This document shows, in pieces, positions 59,493 to 64,000 of a DNA stretch of 64,000 nucleotides; the first letter of the stretch is position 1; each line of letters begins with the position of its first letter. The stretch spans positions 19,443,366 through 19,507,365 of the forward strand of contig CAMZMU010000075.1 in NCBI GenBank assembly GCA_947311845.1. The letters are read 5' to 3'. The position numbers and the translations under genes were made by a program. The notes under the pieces were generated by a model. The model ran no database searches. It saw nothing but the letters and a program-made list of their open reading frames with translations, and was not told where the DNA came from. Source of the DNA: Poa pratensis (taxonomy: Eukaryota; Streptophyta; Magnoliopsida; Poales; Poaceae).

Positions 59493-59859
59493 TCCTTATA
59501 CAGGGAGGTTGTAATCGATCGAAGACTCCATCCCGCACTCCACAAATTCAAATGTTGAACGCCTGTGTATAAGCATGCATTAAGAAATTGCCATTTTAAT
59601 TCTTTTATTCCTTTGTGTGTACGTGGCTAAAAAGTGATCCTATATTTGAAATGAGATGCAAATTAGGAATGAAACCCAAGCCAGACCTCTCCATTTATGA
59701 GATGACCGATCTCTGGCTGGACGCCTGCCTGTACACGCAGCCAGCCCTCCCTCATAATCTCACCACCCCATAGGACATAGGAGGCGTCCCATATACACCA
59801 CCGCTCTCCCCTCTCGCCCTTCTTCTCACCAACGCTCTCATCGCACCACGGCAACCAAA
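59493..59859 (+). promoter_or_regulatory. Promoter region of the WRC gene
   Basis: Conserved with 16432-16745 in module 1. A TATA-like CCATATACACC is at about 59789-59799, some 65 bp before the ATG, followed by a CT-rich leader (CTCTCCCCTCTCGCCCTTC). Confidence 0.5.
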
Positions 59860-61080
59860 ATGGACCCATCGTCCCCTGCTACGCCGCCGGCCACCAAGCA
59901 AGACCAACCCTCGCCTACACAGGCCGATGAAGACGAAGTGGTAGCGTCGCTGCTTCTGCTGAAGGAAGCCGCTGGTCCCGAGGAGGACATTGATCTGGAC
60001 AAGGAAAACCATCTTGTCCCAGATGAATCTATCGTCGAGGTACACAGACAACCCCCCTGTCCATCCATTTTCGTTCCAGTGGTGCAAGAAACCCCAGATG
60101 GCCAGATCCATCCATTTTCTTGGTCGATCTGTGGGACTTGAGTTTAACTTTGCATGGGTGCCGAGTCTTGCCAGGTGAACATGGACGTGGAGAAGGAAGC
60201 TTGGGACAAGACTAGGTTGGTGACCTCTAGCCTGGTGGATGAGTTCAGGTACGTCTCCAGGTGTCCTAATTAACCACATACAGACAGGAAAAGCTGCATG
60301 TTTTTGTCTGCATACTTTAGACACTGCTATTTCATGGATATGGCGGTACATATATAGGTTCTGCGACTTATTTTAGGCCCGCAGTATAATTACAAATGGA
60401 GATTTGATCGAGAAACTTTCTAATCAATTTTTGTGCGACCGCGATGACATCAAAATGTGCGTGTGCGTGTGTTTGTGCACTTTGAACTGACACCATATGT
60501 ATTTCTCTGGCTTCATAAACGAAACCCAGATTAATCTCGATTTAACGTTTTATATCTTTCTGGGTAGTTATTATTTGTTTTGCATTGCACAACTAATGTT
60601 TCTTGGGCTTATAATCTTTTCTGTGCGATTTGTGTTTGATATATTAGTGCTGATGAAGCGCTAGACGAGGAAGAAAAAAATGAGTCGCTGGAACAGGAAG
60701 AAACATATGAAGCACTAGAGCAGGAAGGAGATTATGATGATGACGACGATGATGATGATGATCTAGATGAGGAAGAAGTAGAGGAATACGATTACCCAGC
60801 AGTAGTGAGCACGGAAGAAGTGCGACGGTGTAACCGCAACAATGGTCGCGGGTGGATTTGCAACGAGCTGGCAGAACCGGGATTTGCCACGTGCTTATCA
60901 CACATCCGCAGTCGCCGTGAAAACTACAACAAATTTCTGTTGAGGAAGCTCCAAGGTAGCACTAGCCGGTCTGAGGCCACCATCGAGCCCAAGATAGAAG
61001 ACGCAGCGACCTCGGGCGTAGGAGACCAGGATGAGGCAGCAGGTCCATCTTCGCCCGGGACACTTGCCGGTGCCAAGTGA
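59860..61080 (+). CDS. Small acidic WRC zinc-finger protein
   Basis: Three exons, 59860-60039, 60175-60248 and 60648-61080, with GT-AG junctions, join to 228 codons. The start is ATGG in a good context (CCAAAATGG). The N-terminus is acidic and proline-rich. Residues about 113-131 are an acidic tract with nine consecutive Asp. Residues 146-170 form C-x9-C-x10-C-x2-H (C146, C156, C167, H170), the exact spacing of the plant WRC domain, followed by basic RSRR. The name-giving W-R-C is W-I-C here. WRC domains bind DNA and serve nuclear targeting in growth-regulating factors; this protein has no QLQ domain, so it is not a GRF but one of the WRC-only proteins. An acidic tract beside a DNA-binding finger would fit a transcription cofactor; that is inference. 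Confidence 0.82.
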
Positions 61081-61633
61081 AGCGAGGCAGGTGACCCCGC
61101 TGTGCTAGATGGTGAAGCCGCTTAATCCATCATCATCAACATCCAATAGAAGCGAGATCGACACTTTGATTGGTCTTTATAGAGTTTAAAAGTGTGTGAA
61201 GATATATATTCTCCGTTTGAGTTGGGGCAGTATGGCCCCCTTTTGTGCTTTTTCTGATCTGTTTGCTATGAACTAGTCACTACATCGTAACGTTGCAGCC
61301 GGCCACCATGTCATTCATTTCTGCTATTCTTTTTTTGTGGGGTGTTATTTCTCCTCAGCATCAACGGAATCACACTGGATCAATGCATAGCAAAAAGATA
61401 GATGATCACCATCTAACAAGATGACGACCGTTGTTATACCTTAATTTATAAGTAAATCTAAACAACTTATAGCCCGCAGGTCATGATAATTGTATTTTAA
61501 TAGATCACAGCCACTAGATGTTCACAACTGAATCTAGCAAATCAATCTTTCAATTCCACCTTAAGATAAAACACGAAATCTCAAAAAGAAAAAGAAACGT
61601 TAGAATTGAAAATTTGAGGGAAAATAAAACCAT
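61081..61633 (+). other. 3' flank of the WRC gene
   Basis: Probable 3' untranslated region and downstream DNA. No further gene. AT-rich from about 61380 on. Confidence 0.5.
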
Positions 61634-61641
61634 ATAATGAT

Positions 61642-62234
61642 TAGGGATGAAAACGGAGCGGATACGGACAGAACTGAGTGGTGCCACATTTGTTTTTATA
61701 TTTTTTTACGGAAGCGGAAACAAATACAGAAACACCAGAAACAAATACAGAAACAAATATTGTCGGAAACAGATACATGGCGAATACGGTGCGGACACGG
61801 AACAACTAGCGGATGTTCACCGGAACAAAAAGGCCCTTAAATAATGCAGGAAAATTCAAATAAATCAACAAACTTGTCAAAAATTTAAGAGTAAATTAAA
61901 TATAAGAAAATTTCATGAGTCAAGAGGGAGATGATATGTGAATACATAAGGATTAAACATGGTCGCTTTGGAGTTTTTTATTTTATATTCAGATTTTGGG
62001 TTCTGACAAAATTTCCATACCAAAAAACGGAAAGTTCCGTATTACCGGAAACGGAATTTCCGTTTCCGTGGTCGTTCCGCCGGAATATGCTGTTCCGTTT
62101 CCGTTTCCGTTTCCGCATAAAAGTTTCCGTTTCCGCTTCCGTTTTGCGAAATTCCGTTTCCGTTTCCATATTTCCATTCCGTTTCCGTTTTTCCGCGGAA
62201 AAGTCGGAAAGTTTCCGTATCGTTTTCATCCCTA
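61642..62234. mobile_element. Non-autonomous hAT element with 8-bp target duplication
   Basis: ATAATGAT flanks both sides (61634-61641 and 62235-62242). The ends are inverted, TAGGGATGAAAACGGAGCGG and CGTTTTCATCCCTA. The sub-terminal DNA on both sides is made of GGAAACGGAA / TTCCGTTTCC hexamer-like repeats in opposite orientation. 593 bp, no transposase. The apparent frames (61931-62392 and others) are products of the repeat. Confidence 0.92.
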
Positions 62235-62242
62235 ATAATGAT

Positions 62243-63139
62243 ACAACACTGACCGGCGCAAATCCGTTACATGCGATGGGTTTTTTTCACCCGTCAGTGG
62301 TGACAATGTTTACCTTTGATGGCCACATATGCCCGTCAGTGGTTAACAACACATACAAAAAATACGGGTCGGGTGGCCAACCCATTCCATAGCCGCACTC
62401 ACTGTTACTCCCAGTTCATTGGCAACTATCGTTGTGCACTTCTGTGCTGAAGGAGGAGGCAACATTGTTTACTCGGTATACTACGTCAACTAAAGTCCGA
62501 ATTGATGGATAGAGACGGACAATATATTTCAACAAACGCCCTCAGGTTTAGGCTATTTTACTCCTTAGACACGGGTTCTATATAGGCAGTAGAATTATTA
62601 TTATTTTTAATACTGCGTTGCCAGGGTCTTAAACTTGAAACCTGACACCATATTGAGTTCATGCACAAGCCAACTGAATCAAAAGTCCAAACTGATGGAT
62701 AAAGGCATACGTCACCCCTACTGCTGGAACTATGGAGACGCTGGAGCTGGTGATTGTCGGTGACGCTGATACCGGATCCGTTGCTCTTGATCTCATATTA
62801 CTTGCAACAATAGCTCCCGATACCACCGCTGGCTGGAGTTCTGCAAGGAGGGCAGTGCTCCCCAAGCGCTGCTTCGAGGTGGTCTAGGCGCCCCATGTCC
62901 TGGAGGTCGAGGCTGTAGGTTGTCCACTGGGCCATCCAGCGATACCGTCCACTATCTCGATGCCCACATTGAAGCTCCATCTACGGCCACGCACACTCCC
63001 GCCACAAGCAGCCTTGAGCTCCACCATGGCAGCACCAAATATTTTCAAATCTCCATTACCGATGTAGGACGCCGCAGTGTCACTCATTCATGCATAGTTA
63101 GTATGAATATTTTGGATGTGGACATATAAGCAAATGGTG
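62243..63139. other. Intergenic DNA
   Basis: No intact gene. 62690-63090 is GC-richer with open frames on both strands (for example the minus-strand 62798-62980, WTTYSLDLQDMGRLDHLEA), possibly an old gene or transposon piece. I cannot name it. Confidence 0.45.
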
Positions 63140-64000
63140 CACTACAAGAAATGTGTGGATATATGACCTTTCGATAGTGATCGTGGACAAATTGGTCATA
63201 AATTCATGACGATTTTGCTCCAGATGGTCATAAGACGTTCGCAGCGAGCAAAACCTTATAACGAGTTGTATAAATATGGTTCACCGCAACAAAAAAAATC
63301 ATTGTTGATGTTATCATGGCACTATATATCTGCTCTTAAGAAATATGGCGGCGGTGCTCGAGTGACGTATCTCTCTCTCGCCTCTTTGGCGAGAGGGCGC
63401 ATATGGCTTGTGAGGGCACGACCGTTCCTCCTCCTCTCGTCCTCTCCTCTTCAACGAGATTTGGTGGTGCCGTGAAGGAGATGGCTCGAGAGGCTATGAG
63501 GAGAAGGCGGGGCAAGATGTGGGAGTAGAGGAAGAGTCCATGTAGGTGCCAATATGTGCAGGAGGAGCGGCGGAAAGAGTGGACAAAATGGGCTCCAGTG
63601 TGGATGGATCCTTTGTCCCATGGAGCGTCATTTTGTGGGCAGCGCTATCGTCTTGGAACCAGCGAGACCAGAGAGTGATGACCCCAACCTCCTACCGAAT
63701 CCATGGTGTAAATCATTCTGTTACTAGTTTGTCGTCTTGATGCTAGGGTTATATAATTCTTGGTCTTATGCTTGTTATTAGGTTATAATGGACATGCTTA
63801 GTCATTTCTAATCAAGCCATTGCTTGTTATGCATGCTCTGTTTGAATCATAACATGTTTATTGTTTGTTGTGAGCTCTGCAATACTATTGTTGGATTCGA
63901 CATGGTTGATTATTGTTAGCTCTGCAATTCTTGTATGTCTCATTATTATTTGTTCATTTCGTATGTACTGATCTAAAGATGGTATTTAACTATCTTTTGC
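63140..64000. mobile_element. Probable left end of another CACTA element
   Basis: 63140 starts CACTACAAGAAATGTGTGG, followed by GGTCATAA-type repeats (63197, 63227), which resembles a CACTA terminus with sub-terminal repeats. No matching right end is in the window, so the extent is unknown. 63290-64000 shows no recognised gene. Confidence 0.5.

Larger units (their letters stand above)
47186..61080 (+). repeat. Segmental duplication module 4 (carries CID copy D and the WRC gene)
   Basis: The module resumes at the equivalent of about 3979 in module 1 and runs through the telobox repeats, CID copy D, downstream DNA and the WRC gene. Insertions specific to it are a LINE (47932-51160) and a MITE (59167-59483). 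It is the most complete module at the gene end. Confidence 0.85.

Noticed and set aside
61931..62392. A 153-codon plus-strand frame rich in Phe and Arg
   Set aside because: It is a translation of TTCCGTTTCCG repeats in a hAT miniature and crosses the element's end.
1..64000. CRISPR arrays, bacterial operons, phage genes, tRNA and rRNA genes
   Set aside because: The window is plant nuclear DNA; no spaced palindromic arrays and no tRNA or rRNA signature were seen by eye. A tRNA search program would be needed to exclude a tRNA formally.

Overview
This is plant nuclear DNA. The transposon content (Gypsy LTR elements, CACTA elements whose ends read CACTAGTAG, hAT and MULE miniatures, LINEs) points to a large grass genome, most likely the wheat/barley tribe (Triticeae). 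The species cannot be fixed from the sequence. All host genes seen lie on the + strand and are intron-rich.

The core of the window is a tandem segmental duplication of one gene: a CID-type poly(A)-binding-protein interacting protein (PAM2 motifs followed by two RRM domains, 10 exons). Four copies can be aligned exon by exon. Copy A (11161-14813) is fully open and encodes 345 aa. Copy B (exons 2-10, 21835-25009) has lost its core promoter and exon 1 and has a mutated acceptor before exon 4. Copy C (exons 4-10, 26430-28676) is a wreck with splice, frameshift and stop lesions and a hAT-like element in exon 8. Copy D (53040-57346) keeps all 10 exons and all splice sites but lacks one G in exon 1. 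Each copy sits in a longer module of recognisable flanking DNA: module 1 about 3036-16745, module 2 about 17423-25797, module 3 about 25798-29444, module 4 about 47186-61080. The upstream part of the module holds a short tandem repeat containing telobox-like TAGGGTTAGGGTTT.

Module 4 ends in a second host gene (59860-61080, 3 exons, 228 aa), a small acidic protein with a WRC zinc finger. Module 1 keeps only an orphan copy of that gene's promoter and 5' leader (about 16586-16745).

Transposons explain most of the rest. 1-3035 is the 3' end of a Gypsy element. 5186-6582 is a solo LTR. 6780-7468 is a hAT miniature. 8023-10272 is a non-autonomous CACTA. 19907-20728 is a LINE tail. 29445-47185 is an 18 kb nest (CACTA, 10.3 kb Gypsy, second CACTA carrying a truncated Gypsy, then a truncated LTR element) separating modules 3 and 4. 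47932-51160 is a LINE with an open 1028-codon reading frame. 59167-59483 is a MULE-like MITE and 61642-62234 a hAT miniature. Exact target-site duplications were read directly for most of these, and the sister modules supply the empty sites.

Functional reading: copy A and the WRC gene are the only host genes that look expressible as given. Copy D would be a second CID gene if the missing base is an assembly error. Copies A and D both encode three PAM2-like motifs in a row where the family normally has one, which is the most unusual protein feature in the window.
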